Source: SCTD01 sp963781675
GTDB lineage: Bacteria > Actinomycetota > Actinomycetes > Mycobacteriales > SCTD01
DNA length: 64,000 nt
NCBI GenBank assembly: GCA_963781675.1
Contig: CAWAGF010000005.1
Location: 434,001-498,000 of the forward strand
Reading direction: 5' to 3'
Shown: positions 25,138 to 33,213 of the stretch, piece after piece
Position numbering within the stretch: the first letter of the stretch is position 1
Layout of the letters: each line of letters opens with the position of its first letter
Notes under the pieces: model-generated
Seen by the model: the letters and a program-made list of their open reading frames with translations, nothing else
The model's database searches: none
Told to the model about the DNA's origin: nothing
Translations under genes and position numbers: made by a program

Positions 25138-25500
25138 GTGCCGAAGTCCCGCTCCCGCCGCAAGCCCCCGCCCCGCCCGCGGAGCGGCCCGCGCCGTGAG
25201 CCGCTGGTGAAGCAGCCGGCGCCGGGGGTGCGCGGCGAGGTCGAGCGCACGAGCGCCGGGCTCCTGGTCTGGCTGTCCGCCCGCCCGAAGTTCTTCGTCC
25301 CGCTGCTGTCGGCGGTGCTGCTGCTCGGCGGGCTGTTCGGGCCGGCCGGGGTCGGCGTGCCGCTGCTCCTGCTGCTGGCCGCCTTCGTCGGCTGGCTGTC
25401 CTACCTGTCGTGGCCGGTCGTGACGGGGGTCCAGCGCGTGCTGCGGCTGGCGACCGTCGGGCTGGTGCTGGCGGCGGTGGCGGGCAAGCTCAGCGGCTGA
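25138..25500 (+). CDS. Small membrane protein, DUF6703-like
   Basis: Protein of 120 residues. A basic N-terminus (KSRSRRKPPPRPR) precedes three hydrophobic helices (FVPLLSAVLLLGGLF, VGVPLLLLLAAFVGWLSYL, VLRLATVGLVLAAVAG). The layout fits the small actinobacterial DUF6703 membrane proteins; function unknown. GTG start without ribosome binding site. The 3' end overlaps the convergent acetyltransferase gene by 11 bases. Confidence 0.6.
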   Translation: MPKSRSRRKPPPRPRSGPRREPLVKQPAPGVRGEVERTSAGLLVWLSARPKFFVPLLSAVLLLGGLFGPAGVGVPLLLLLAAFVGWLSYLSWPVVTGVQRVLRLATVGLVLAAVAGKLSG

Positions 25501-26404
25501 CCGCCGGCCCGGCCCACTGCACGAACGTCCAGACGACCTGCATGCCGAGCCGCTCGTAGAGGCCCAGCGCACCGGTGCGCGAGTCGGTCGACAGCTCGCT
25601 GGTGGACGCGCCGTGCTCCGCGGCGGCCGCGAACGCCGCGGACAGCAGCGCCTGCGCCAGCCCCCGGCCGCGGTGCGCCTGCACGACCGCCACCTGGTTG
25701 ACCCAGCCCACGTCGCCGGACAGCACGAGGTGGCAGGCGCCGACGACGCTGCCGTCCGGCGCCTCCACGAGCAGCAGCTGCCAGGGGGCGAAGCCCGGAC
25801 GCAGCACGACCGTGGCCGCCCAGTCCTCGTAGCTGGTCGGCTCCCGGTCCGGCCACTCCGAGAAGGCGTCCTCGACGACGCGGTAGGCCGCCGGCTCGTC
25901 CACGCCGGGGCGGAGCGGCCGCAGGCGGTACCCCTCCGCGAGCGGCCGGGTGGCGACGGCCGCGCCGGCCGGCAGCCGGAGCACCCAGCTGGTCCACAGC
26001 GGCGCCCAGCCCCGCGCACGGAACAGCGCGGCCGCCGCCTCGTCGCCCTCCGGCACGCTCTGGCCGACCGTCGTGCCGCCCTGGGCCTCGACCGCCCGGA
26101 CGCACCAGTCGACCAGCCAGGCGCCGATGCCGCGGCCCCAGTCGTCCGGCTGCACGCACGCCGTGGCCCGCCGCGCGTGGACGACCTCGGCCCAGCCGAC
26201 CAGCCGCTCCCCGTCGTGCACGAGCACCGCGTCCCGCTCCGGCACGAAGCTCGGCCGCTGCCAGTCGGCCTGCAGGTCCTCGAGGTCGATGAGCGGCTCG
26301 CCGAGCAGGTGCCGCTCGTAGCCGGCGACCAGCGCGTGCAGGTCGGGCAGGTCCCGCTCACGCGGGCGACGGGCGGTGCAGCCGGCAGGCAGGGAGGCGT
26401 CCAC
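25490..26404 (-). CDS. Tandem GNAT-domain acetyltransferase
   Basis: Protein of 304 residues with two GNAT folds. The N-terminal one has ACVQPDDWGRGIGAWLVDW, the C-terminal one AVVQAHRGRGLAQALLSAA with the acetyl-CoA loop R-G-x-G-x-A intact, followed by STDSRTGALGLYERLGMQ. This layout is that of mycothiol-synthase-like proteins, but the specific MshD signatures are not evident, so the substrate is open. GTG start 26404; alternative starts downstream are possible. Confidence 0.82.
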   Translation of the reverse strand: MDASLPAGCTARRPRERDLPDLHALVAGYERHLLGEPLIDLEDLQADWQRPSFVPERDAVLVHDGERLVGWAEVVHARRATACVQPDDWGRGIGAWLVDWCVRAVEAQGGTTVGQSVPEGDEAAAALFRARGWAPLWTSWVLRLPAGAAVATRPLAEGYRLRPLRPGVDEPAAYRVVEDAFSEWPDREPTSYEDWAATVVLRPGFAPWQLLLVEAPDGSVVGACHLVLSGDVGWVNQVAVVQAHRGRGLAQALLSAAFAAAAEHGASTSELSTDSRTGALGLYERLGMQVVWTFVQWAGPAVSR

Positions 26405-26516
26405 GCGCCGATCCTCGCCACCGGCGCAAGCGGCTTGGCACACGATCGGGTGACGCCCGGCACCCGCGGGCGCCCGAGGGAAGGAGGGACTGCCTCTCGA
26501 CCCCCCGGAGAACCCC

Positions 26517-27308
26517 GTGCGCCGCCCGCTGCTCGTCCTCGCCCTCGTCCCCGCCCTCCTGCTCGGCGCGGCCGCGCCGGCGCTCGCGGAGGACGCCGCC
26601 GTCGCCAGCGCCCCCTCGGCCGCCGACACCGCCCGCGCCGCCGCGGAGCAGGCCTTCGCCGAGGCCACCGCGAAGGGCGCGGTGGCCGACGCCGCAGAGG
26701 CCGCCGCCGACGCCGCCGGCGAGAAGGCCGGCGTCGCGGACGGCAAGGCCGAGGCTGCCCGGAAGGCCGCCGCCGCGAAGGCCGCTGCCGCCAAGGCCGC
26801 CGGTCAGGCGCGCGCCGCCGCCGCGAAGGCCGCCGCCGGCGCGAAGCAGGCCGCGAGCAAGGCCCGCACCGCCAAGGCGAAGAGGGCCGCGAACGACAAG
26901 CTGAAGAAGGCGAACGCCGCGCTGGCCGCCGCCGTCAAGAAGGAGAACGCCGCGAAGGCCGCCGCGAGCGCTGCCGCCGCCACCGCGCGCACGGCTGCCG
27001 CCGCAGCGGCTGCCGCGCTGAAGGCCGCCGACGCCGCGAGCGCCGCCGCGGTCGCTGCCCGCAACGACGCCACCGCCGCCGCCGAGGCCGCCCTGGCTAC
27101 GGAGGAGGTCGCGAACGCCGCCACCGCCGCCGCCGCCGAGGCGGCGACGCCGGCCACCCCCGCCGTGCCCGGCGAGTCGCCGGCCGTCCCGGCCGACCCC
27201 GCCACGCCCGCCGTCGACCTGTCCGACGACGGCCCCGCGGTGCAGGCCATGACCGACAGCCCAGAGCTCGCCGGCCTCAGCGACGAGCAGATCGCCGCGA
27301 TGATCTGA
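26517..27308 (+). CDS. Secreted Ala/Lys-rich helical protein
   Basis: Protein of 263 residues: signal peptide (LLVLALVPALLLGAAAPALA), then about 170 residues dominated by Ala and Lys in quasi-repeats such as AARKAAAAKAAAAKAAG, then a Pro/Ala linker and an acidic C-terminus (PELAGLSDEQIAAMI). The middle would form one very long amphipathic or histone-H1-like helix. It may coat the wall, bind polyanions or form a coiled coil; none is shown. GGAGAA precedes the GTG. No homologous family recognised. Confidence 0.65.
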   Translation: MRRPLLVLALVPALLLGAAAPALAEDAAVASAPSAADTARAAAEQAFAEATAKGAVADAAEAAADAAGEKAGVADGKAEAARKAAAAKAAAAKAAGQARAAAAKAAAGAKQAASKARTAKAKRAANDKLKKANAALAAAVKKENAAKAAASAAAATARTAAAAAAAALKAADAASAAAVAARNDATAAAEAALATEEVANAATAAAAEAATPATPAVPGESPAVPADPATPAVDLSDDGPAVQAMTDSPELAGLSDEQIAAMI

Positions 27309-27324
27309 CCGCGGTTCCCTCCGC

Positions 27325-27354
27325 CGGCCCCGCCGCTTCGTGCGCGCGGGGCCG
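27325..27354. terminator. Hairpin between convergent genes
   Basis: CGGCCCCGC (27325-27333) pairs with GCGGGGCCG (27346-27354) across a 12-base loop. It lies between the Ala/Lys-rich gene and uppS, which converge, and can serve both. Confidence 0.5.
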
Positions 27355-27362
27355 CGGCGCGC

Positions 27363-28160
27363 CTAGACCGGCTCGACCGGGTTCGGCACCGCGCCGCCGT
27401 AGCGGCGGTCGCGGGAGGCGTACAGCTCGGCGGCGTGCCAGAGGTGGCGGCGGTCGACGTCGGGCCAGAGCGTGTCGAGGAAGACCATCTCGGCGTAGGC
27501 GCTCTGCCAGAGCAGGAAGTTGGAGGTGCGCTGCTCGCCGCTGGTGCGCAGGAACAGGTCGACGTCCGGCATGTCGGGCTCGTCCAGGTACCGCGCCAGC
27601 AGCCGCTCGTCGACCTTGTCCGGCTTCACCCGGCCGGCCGCCACGTCGTGCGCCAGCAGCCGCGCAGCGTCCGCGATCTCGGCCCGCCCGCCGTAGTTGA
27701 CGCACATGGTGAGCGTGCAGACGTCGTTGCCGCGGGTCAGCTCCTCGGCCTCCTCCAGCTCCTTCACGACCGAGCGCCAGAGCTTCGGCCGGCGCCCCGC
27801 CCAGCGGACCCGGACGCCGAGCTCGTGCATCTCGTCGCGCCGCCGCCGGATGACGTCGCGGTTGAAGCCCATGAGGAAGCGGACCTCGTCCGGGGAGCGC
27901 TTCCAGTTCTCGGTGCTGAAGGCGTAGGCGGAGACCCACGTCACGCCCAGCTCGATGGCGCCCTCGACGACGTCGAACAGCGAGGACTCCCCCGCCTCGT
28001 GCCCGGCGGTACGGGGCAGCCCGCGGTCCTTGGCCCACCGGCCGTTGCCGTCCATGACGATCGCGACGTGCTGCGGGACGAGCTCCTGCGGCAGCTGCGG
28101 CGGTCGCTGGCCGGACGGGTGCGGGGTCGGCGGCCGCACCGGCCGTCCCCGGCCGCTCAC
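27363..28160 (-). CDS. uppS: Isoprenyl transferase (polyprenyl diphosphate synthase, cis)
   Basis: Adds isopentenyl units in cis to make the lipid carrier for wall synthesis. The 265-residue protein has the family signature HVAIVMDGNGRWAKDRGLPR with catalytic Asp, GHEAGESSLFDVV, YAFSTENWKR and the late LFLRTSGEQRTSNFLLWQSA. The GTG start overlaps the recO stop (GTGA), so recO and uppS form an operon. Confidence 0.95.
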   Translation of the reverse strand: MSGRGRPVRPPTPHPSGQRPPQLPQELVPQHVAIVMDGNGRWAKDRGLPRTAGHEAGESSLFDVVEGAIELGVTWVSAYAFSTENWKRSPDEVRFLMGFNRDVIRRRRDEMHELGVRVRWAGRRPKLWRSVVKELEEAEELTRGNDVCTLTMCVNYGGRAEIADAARLLAHDVAAGRVKPDKVDERLLARYLDEPDMPDVDLFLRTSGEQRTSNFLLWQSAYAEMVFLDTLWPDVDRRHLWHAAELYASRDRRYGGAVPNPVEPV

Positions 28161-28885
28161 GAGCTGCGCTCCACCAGCGGCAGGCTGCGCAGGCCGCGCT
28201 CGAGGTGCCACTGCAGGTGCGCGGCGACCAGCCCGCTGGCCTCGCTGCGGGTGCGGGGGTCGGCCAGCTCGGCGGCGTCCCAGTCGCCGGTCAGCAGGTC
28301 GACCATGAGCGCGAGGGCCGCCGGCCCGGGCGAGGCCGCCGCGGGCGGGCGGCAGGCCGGGCACACGCTGCCGCCGGCCGGTACGGAGAAGGCGCGGTGC
28401 GGGCCGGGCGCGGCGCAGCGGGCGCACTCGGCGAGCGCCGGCGCGTAGCCCGCGACCGACATGGCCCGCAGCAGGAAGGCGTCCAGCACCAGCGACGGGT
28501 CCTTGTCGGACAGCGCCCGCAGCGCGCCGACCACGAGCAGGAACAGCCGCAGCGAGGGCTCGCGCTCCTCCGCGGTCAGCCGCTCGGCCGTCTCGAGGAC
28601 CGCGGTGCCGGCGGTGTAGCGGCCGTAGTCGCCGACCAGCTGCGCGCCGTAGGAGGTGAGGCTGTCGGCCTGCACGACGATGTCGAGGCTGCGCCCGGCG
28701 TACAGCTGCAGGTCGACGTGGCTGAACGGCTCGACGGAGGCGCCGAACTTCGAGCGGGTGCGCCGGACGCCCTTGGCGACCGCACGGACGCGACCGTTCC
28801 GACGGGTCAGGACGGTGATGATCCGGTCCGCCTCGCCCAGCTTCTGCACCCTCAGGACGACGCCCTCGTCCCGGTAGAGGCTCAC
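28157..28885 (-). CDS. recO: DNA repair protein RecO
   Basis: Recombination mediator that helps load RecA. The 242-residue protein has the N-terminal OB fold (YRDEGVVLRVQKLGEADRII, VRAVAKGVRRTRSKFGASVE) and a zinc site (CARCAAPG and CPAC). GTG 28885 is seven bases after TAGCGT, with no ribosome binding site, so leaderless transcription of recO-uppS is likely. Confidence 0.95.
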   Translation of the reverse strand: MSLYRDEGVVLRVQKLGEADRIITVLTRRNGRVRAVAKGVRRTRSKFGASVEPFSHVDLQLYAGRSLDIVVQADSLTSYGAQLVGDYGRYTAGTAVLETAERLTAEEREPSLRLFLLVVGALRALSDKDPSLVLDAFLLRAMSVAGYAPALAECARCAAPGPHRAFSVPAGGSVCPACRPPAAASPGPAALALMVDLLTGDWDAAELADPRTRSEASGLVAAHLQWHLERGLRSLPLVERSS

Positions 28886-28892
28886 CTGCTCC

Positions 28893-28898
28893 ACGCTA
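28893..28898 (-). promoter_or_regulatory. -10 element, leaderless start of recO
   Basis: TAGCGT on the minus strand with a seven-base gap to GTG 28885. Confidence 0.5.
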
Positions 28899-28951
28899 GT
28901 CCGGTGGTTCGCCCCTGACCCGCCGCCGTGCCGTGGCACGCTGCGCGCGAC

Positions 28952-30550
28952 GTGAGCACCTCCCTCGCCGAACGGCGGACAGGCTGGGCGCTGCCCCCGC
29001 AGCCACCCGAGAACTGGGTCGGCAACCGGTGGAGCATCGCCCTGGTCGGCGCGCTCGCCAGCGCGTCCGGGATCCCGCTGCTCCGGCTGGCCGGCGAGCG
29101 CAGCGCGGAGGCTCTCCAGCTGACGGTCCTGCACGCCGTGGCGGCGTCCGCCGCCCTGGTCACGGCGTACGTCCTGCTCGTGCAGGAGTCGGTGACCGGC
29201 GACGTGCGGCTGCGCTGGGTCGGCGCCGGCTACGCCGCCGTGTGGCCGCTGCTGCTGGTCCGCTCCGCCGAGCTGGGCGGCAGCGGGGTCGTCGACGACC
29301 CCGACCGGGCCGCGCCGATCGGCCTGCTCGCCGTGCTCGTCGTGCCGCTGTTCGCGCTCACCTCCGGCGACGCGAAGCGCCGCACCACGGCGTTCCTGCT
29401 GCCGCTCGTGGCCGTGGCGCTGCTCGCGCTGTTCGTCCTGCGGCTGCCCGACCTGCCGGTCCTGGTCGACGAGGACCAGAGCCGTACGGGGGCGCTGCGC
29501 GCGGCGGCGCTCGCGCTGGGACTGCTGGCCGTGCTGGCCGCCGCCTCCTGGCAGCGGGCCACGGCGCACCGGCGGGGCAGCACGTGGCTGTGGGTCACCG
29601 GCGGCCTGCTGCTGACCGCGCTGGGCAGCCTCCAGCTGGCGGTGGCGGGGCAGCGGTACGACGGGACCTGGTGGACCGCGCAGCTGCTGCTCGCCGCCGC
29701 GCTGGTGGTGCCGGCGCTCGGCCTGTCGCTGATCAGCGCGTCCGGCTACCGGCGGCAGAGCCGCCGCTGGCGCCAGCTGGTCGCCGAGGTGGCCGACCTG
29801 CGCGCCGCCTCGCCACTGCTGCCCGGGCTGTCGGTGAGCCCCGAGGACGACGAGGGCCTGCCGTCCGAGCGCGACGTCCGCACCCTGATCAACGCCGACC
29901 TGGTCAAGGTCGCCCTGCAGCCGGTGGTCGAGCTCGACGGCGGCAAGGTCGTCGGCTTCGAGGCGCTCTCCCGCTTCGGCGGACGGGTCCCGACGGACCG
30001 CTGGTTCCGGGCGGCCAGCCGCTACGGCCTCGGCGGCGAGCTCGAGCGGCTGACCCTGCGCAACGCCCTCGCCCTGCTGCCGGACCTGCAGGCCGACGCC
30101 TTCCTGGCCGTCAACGTGTCGCCGGCCGCGCTGGAGGACGAGCAGGTGCGCGGGCTGCTGCACGCCGCCGACCTCACCCGCGTCGTCGTCGAGGTCACCG
30201 AGCACGAGGCGGTCGGCGACTACTCCGAGCTGCGCGCCGTCCTGCGCGGCCTGCGCCGCGGTGGCGCCCGGATCGCCGTCGACGACACCGGCGCCGGCTT
30301 CGCCAGCCTCCGGCACGTCCTGATGCTGCAGCCCGACGTCGTGAAGCTCGACACCAGCCTGTCCCGCGCCGTCCACTACGACGAGCGCCAGCAGAAGCTG
30401 GTCCGTGCGCTGCTGACCTTCGCGCACGAGGTCAGCAGCGTGGTGCTGGCCGAGGGGATCGAGACCGAGGAGCAGCTGGTGGCGCTGCGTGAGCTCGGCG
30501 TCCCGCTCGGCCAGGGCTGGCACCTCGGCGTGCCGACCATCGTCAACTAG
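28952..30550 (+). CDS. Membrane EAL-domain c-di-GMP phosphodiesterase
   Basis: Protein of about 532 residues. Eight predicted membrane helices fill residues 20-265; the cytoplasmic EAL domain follows. Catalytic motifs are complete: FEALSRF (EAL), AVNVSPAAL, VEVTEHEAV (E-x-T-E), VDDTGAGFAS (DD motif), VVKLDTSL (Lys) and AEGIETEEQL. There is no GGDEF domain, so it should degrade c-di-GMP and not make it. The late loop is GQGWHLGVP instead of the usual GQGYxFxxP. The start is GTG 28952; GTG 28928 is possible. Divergent from recO. Confidence 0.9.
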   Translation: MSTSLAERRTGWALPPQPPENWVGNRWSIALVGALASASGIPLLRLAGERSAEALQLTVLHAVAASAALVTAYVLLVQESVTGDVRLRWVGAGYAAVWPLLLVRSAELGGSGVVDDPDRAAPIGLLAVLVVPLFALTSGDAKRRTTAFLLPLVAVALLALFVLRLPDLPVLVDEDQSRTGALRAAALALGLLAVLAAASWQRATAHRRGSTWLWVTGGLLLTALGSLQLAVAGQRYDGTWWTAQLLLAAALVVPALGLSLISASGYRRQSRRWRQLVAEVADLRAASPLLPGLSVSPEDDEGLPSERDVRTLINADLVKVALQPVVELDGGKVVGFEALSRFGGRVPTDRWFRAASRYGLGGELERLTLRNALALLPDLQADAFLAVNVSPAALEDEQVRGLLHAADLTRVVVEVTEHEAVGDYSELRAVLRGLRRGGARIAVDDTGAGFASLRHVLMLQPDVVKLDTSLSRAVHYDERQQKLVRALLTFAHEVSSVVLAEGIETEEQLVALRELGVPLGQGWHLGVPTIVN

Positions 30551-30584
30551 CAGGGACCGGCGCCCCGACGGCGAACCCCTGCGC

Positions 30585-31967
30585 GTGCCCCGACTGCGCT
30601 CCGTCCTCGCCGCCACCCTGCTGCTGCTCCCGCTGTCGACCGCGACGGCCGCGCCCGCGCTGCCCGCACCGCCGGCCGGGGACATCAGCCCGGGCGTCAC
30701 CTTCCTCGCGAACCTGCCCGAGCTGAAGACGGCGATCTCGCTGAACTTCATCGGCGACGTGATGTTCGCGAGCACCGTCACCGGCATCTACAGCTACGAC
30801 GTGAAGGACCCGGCGGCGCCCAGGCTGCTCGGCGCGCTCCCGCAGTACATCTGGGAGAACGAGGACGTCGACGTCGACCCGGTGCGCAAGCTGCTGTTCC
30901 TCTCCCGCGACCCGCGCGGCTTCACCACGCCCGCGACGAGCGCGCTGCCGTACGGCGCGATCCAGGTGATCGACGTGTCGAACCCCGCGCTCATGACGCA
31001 GAAGTCCTCCGTGCTCCTGCCCGGCGGCCACACGACCACCTGCGTCGACAGCTGCCGGTACACCTGGACCGGCGGCCCCAGCACCGGCGTCGGGCAGCCC
31101 GCCGACTGGAAGGGCCGGCCGATCTTCGGCACCGACATGCGCGACGCGGCCAACCCGGTGCCGTGCCCGGAGCCCATCGACGTGGGCCGCAACGACGGCG
31201 TCACCGACTACGCGCACGACGTGCAGGTCGACCGCGCCGGGATCGCCTGGGTGAGCGGCCGTGGCGGCGTGCGCGGCTACTGGGTCAGCGGCCGCCACAG
31301 GGACCCGCGTGACGGCAAGGTCAAGACCGCGACCGGCTGCGAGCCGGTGCCGTACGCCGGCGGCGGCACCGACCTCGGCAGCAGCGGCCCGCTGATGCAC
31401 AACTCCTGGCACAACCCGGGCCTCGCGGTCGACGGTCGCAAGGGCGACGTGCTGCTGGCCACCGAGGAGAACAACACCACCGACTGCGCGACCTCGGGCC
31501 GCTTCGCGACGTACGACCTCAAGGGCAGCTACCGCGGCGAGGGGTTCACCGGCAAGAAGCAGCGGCTGCGCCAGCTCGACACCTGGACGCCGGAGGAGCA
31601 GGCCGGGTCGTCCGGCTGCGACAGCGCGCACTACTTCACCGACCGCGGCGACGGCATCCTGGCGATCGCCTTCTACACGCAGGGCACCCGGCTGCTGGAC
31701 GTGCGCAATCCCCGCGACATCAAGCAGATCGGCTTCTACCGGCCGGACGACGCGAACACCTGGGCGGCGTACTGGCGGCCGGGCGGTCACCTGTTCGTCG
31801 CGGACTTCGACCGCGGCGTCGACGTGCTGAAGGTCGGCGGCGTCGGCAAGCCGGTGAAGGCGCCGCCGCTGCCGGCGCGCCAGGGCCCGAACCTGCCGGA
31901 CGAGGTGCTCGGGTGGCTGTGCCAGGTGCCGCGCTCGCTGGAGCAGCAGCACCACACCGGGGTCTAG
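30585..31967 (+). CDS. Secreted LVIVD-repeat beta-propeller protein
   Basis: Protein of 460 residues. A signal peptide (SVLAATLLLLPLSTATAAPA) is followed by repeats of LVIVD type: GIYSYDVKDPAAPRLLG, AIQVIDVSNPALMTQ, GTRLLDVRNPRDIKQIG. Four Cys in the middle (TCVDSCRY, CEPVP, CATSG) may form disulphides. It is probably a surface or exported beta-propeller with an unknown ligand. A second family member, with a wall anchor, is encoded at 37519. The stop TAG shares the palindrome CTAG with the convergent era stop. Confidence 0.8.
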   Translation: MPRLRSVLAATLLLLPLSTATAAPALPAPPAGDISPGVTFLANLPELKTAISLNFIGDVMFASTVTGIYSYDVKDPAAPRLLGALPQYIWENEDVDVDPVRKLLFLSRDPRGFTTPATSALPYGAIQVIDVSNPALMTQKSSVLLPGGHTTTCVDSCRYTWTGGPSTGVGQPADWKGRPIFGTDMRDAANPVPCPEPIDVGRNDGVTDYAHDVQVDRAGIAWVSGRGGVRGYWVSGRHRDPRDGKVKTATGCEPVPYAGGGTDLGSSGPLMHNSWHNPGLAVDGRKGDVLLATEENNTTDCATSGRFATYDLKGSYRGEGFTGKKQRLRQLDTWTPEEQAGSSGCDSAHYFTDRGDGILAIAFYTQGTRLLDVRNPRDIKQIGFYRPDDANTWAAYWRPGGHLFVADFDRGVDVLKVGGVGKPVKAPPLPARQGPNLPDEVLGWLCQVPRSLEQQHHTGV

Positions 31968-32860
31968 AAGCCGAGCTTCTTCAGCTGCTTGGGGTCCTTC
32001 TGCCAGTCCTTGCTGACGGTGACGTGCAGGTTGAGGAAGACCCGCATGCCGAGCAGCGCCTCGATCTGGTGCCGGGCGGTGGTGCCGACCCCCTTGAGTC
32101 GGGCGCCTCCGGTGCCCAGGATGATCGCCTTCTGGCTGTCGCGCTCGACGTGGACGGTGGCGTACACGTCCAGCAGCGGCTTGTCCTCGGGCCGGTCCTC
32201 GCGCAGCTGCATCTCCTCGACGGTGACCGCCAGGGAGTGCGGCAGCTCGTCGCGGACGCCCTCGAGGGCGGCCTCGCGGATCAGCTCGCCGATCATCACC
32301 TGCTCGGGCTCGTCGGTGAGCTCGCCGTCCGGGAACAGCGGCGGGCCCTCCGGCATCCGGCCGACGAGCAGGTCGGCGAGCAGGCCGACCTGGAAGTCGG
32401 AGACGGCGCTGGTCGGGACGATCTCGGCCCAGTCGGCCATCTGCGAGACGGCGAGCAGCTGCTCGCCCACCTCGTGCTTCTTCACCTTGTCGGTCTTGGT
32501 CACGACCGCGATGACGGGTGTCTTCACCTGGGCCAGCTCGGCGGCGATGAAGCGGTCGCCCGGGCCGATCTTGTCGTCGGCGGTGACGCAGAAGCAGACC
32601 ACGTCGACGCTCGCGTAGGTCTCGCGCACGATGTCGTTGAGCCGCTGGCCGAGCAGGGTGCGCGGCTTGTGCAGCCCGGGCGTGTCGACGACGACCAGCT
32701 GCGCGTCCGGGCGGTGCACGATGCCGCGCACGGCGTGCCGCGTCGTCTGCGGGCGGCTGCTCGTGATGGCGATCTTCTGGCCGATGAGCGCGTTGGTGAG
32801 CGTCGACTTCCCGGCGTTCGGTCGCCCGACGAAGCAGGCGAAGCCGGAGCGGAACGTCAC
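31964..32860 (-). CDS. era: GTPase Era
   Basis: Ribosome-assembly GTPase binding the 3' end of 16S rRNA. The 298-residue protein has G1 GRPNAGKST, switch I with TTRHAVRG, G3 DTPGLHKPR, G4 TKTDKV and the C-terminal KH domain with AIILGTGGARLKGVGTTAR. The GTG start overlaps the stop of the deaminase-like gene (GTGA). It is in the conserved CorC / deaminase-like / era operon. Confidence 0.97.
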   Translation of the reverse strand: MTFRSGFACFVGRPNAGKSTLTNALIGQKIAITSSRPQTTRHAVRGIVHRPDAQLVVVDTPGLHKPRTLLGQRLNDIVRETYASVDVVCFCVTADDKIGPGDRFIAAELAQVKTPVIAVVTKTDKVKKHEVGEQLLAVSQMADWAEIVPTSAVSDFQVGLLADLLVGRMPEGPPLFPDGELTDEPEQVMIGELIREAALEGVRDELPHSLAVTVEEMQLREDRPEDKPLLDVYATVHVERDSQKAIILGTGGARLKGVGTTARHQIEALLGMRVFLNLHVTVSKDWQKDPKQLKKLGF

Positions 32861-33213
32861 GTCGAGACCGTGTGCCGGACGACGCCGTCGTCGCCGGCCA
32901 GCAGGAGCGGCACGCCGACGCCGAACTCGCGCAGCACCGCCACGTCGGCCTCCGACACCAGCGCCCCGCCGACGACCGCGGCTGCCTCGAAGGAGCGGGC
33001 ACCGCTGGACGCGGCAGCGGCCACCGCGGCCCGCAGCGCGGAGGTGGTGAGCGCCGGGTCGCGGTTCTCGACGGTGGCGCCGGCGTAGGTGCGGCCGTCG
33101 GCGTCGCGCACGGCCGCCCCCTCGGCGACGCCGGTGTGCGGCGCGTGCGCGCGCAGCCGGGCACCGCGCGCGAGCGTCACGATCTTGGCGTCCTCGGGGT
33201 CGAGCTCAGGCAC
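32857..33213 (-). CDS. Cytidine-deaminase-like protein lacking the zinc site
   Basis: Protein of 118 residues with the cytidine deaminase outline (VTLARGARLRAHAPHTGVAEGAAV, TYAGATVENRDPALTTSALR). In active enzymes the helix after the strand carries Cys-Ala-Glu and a later loop supplies P-C-x-x-C. Here the first is TTSALR, without Cys or Glu, and the second is EADVAVLREFG, without Cys, so no zinc can bind. It sits in the same slot as mycobacterial Rv2365c, between CorC and era, and is probably a non-catalytic conserved partner. It overlaps both neighbours. Confidence 0.8.
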   Translation of the reverse strand: MPELDPEDAKIVTLARGARLRAHAPHTGVAEGAAVRDADGRTYAGATVENRDPALTTSALRAAVAAAASSGARSFEAAAVVGGALVSEADVAVLREFGVGVPLLLAGDDGVVRHTVST

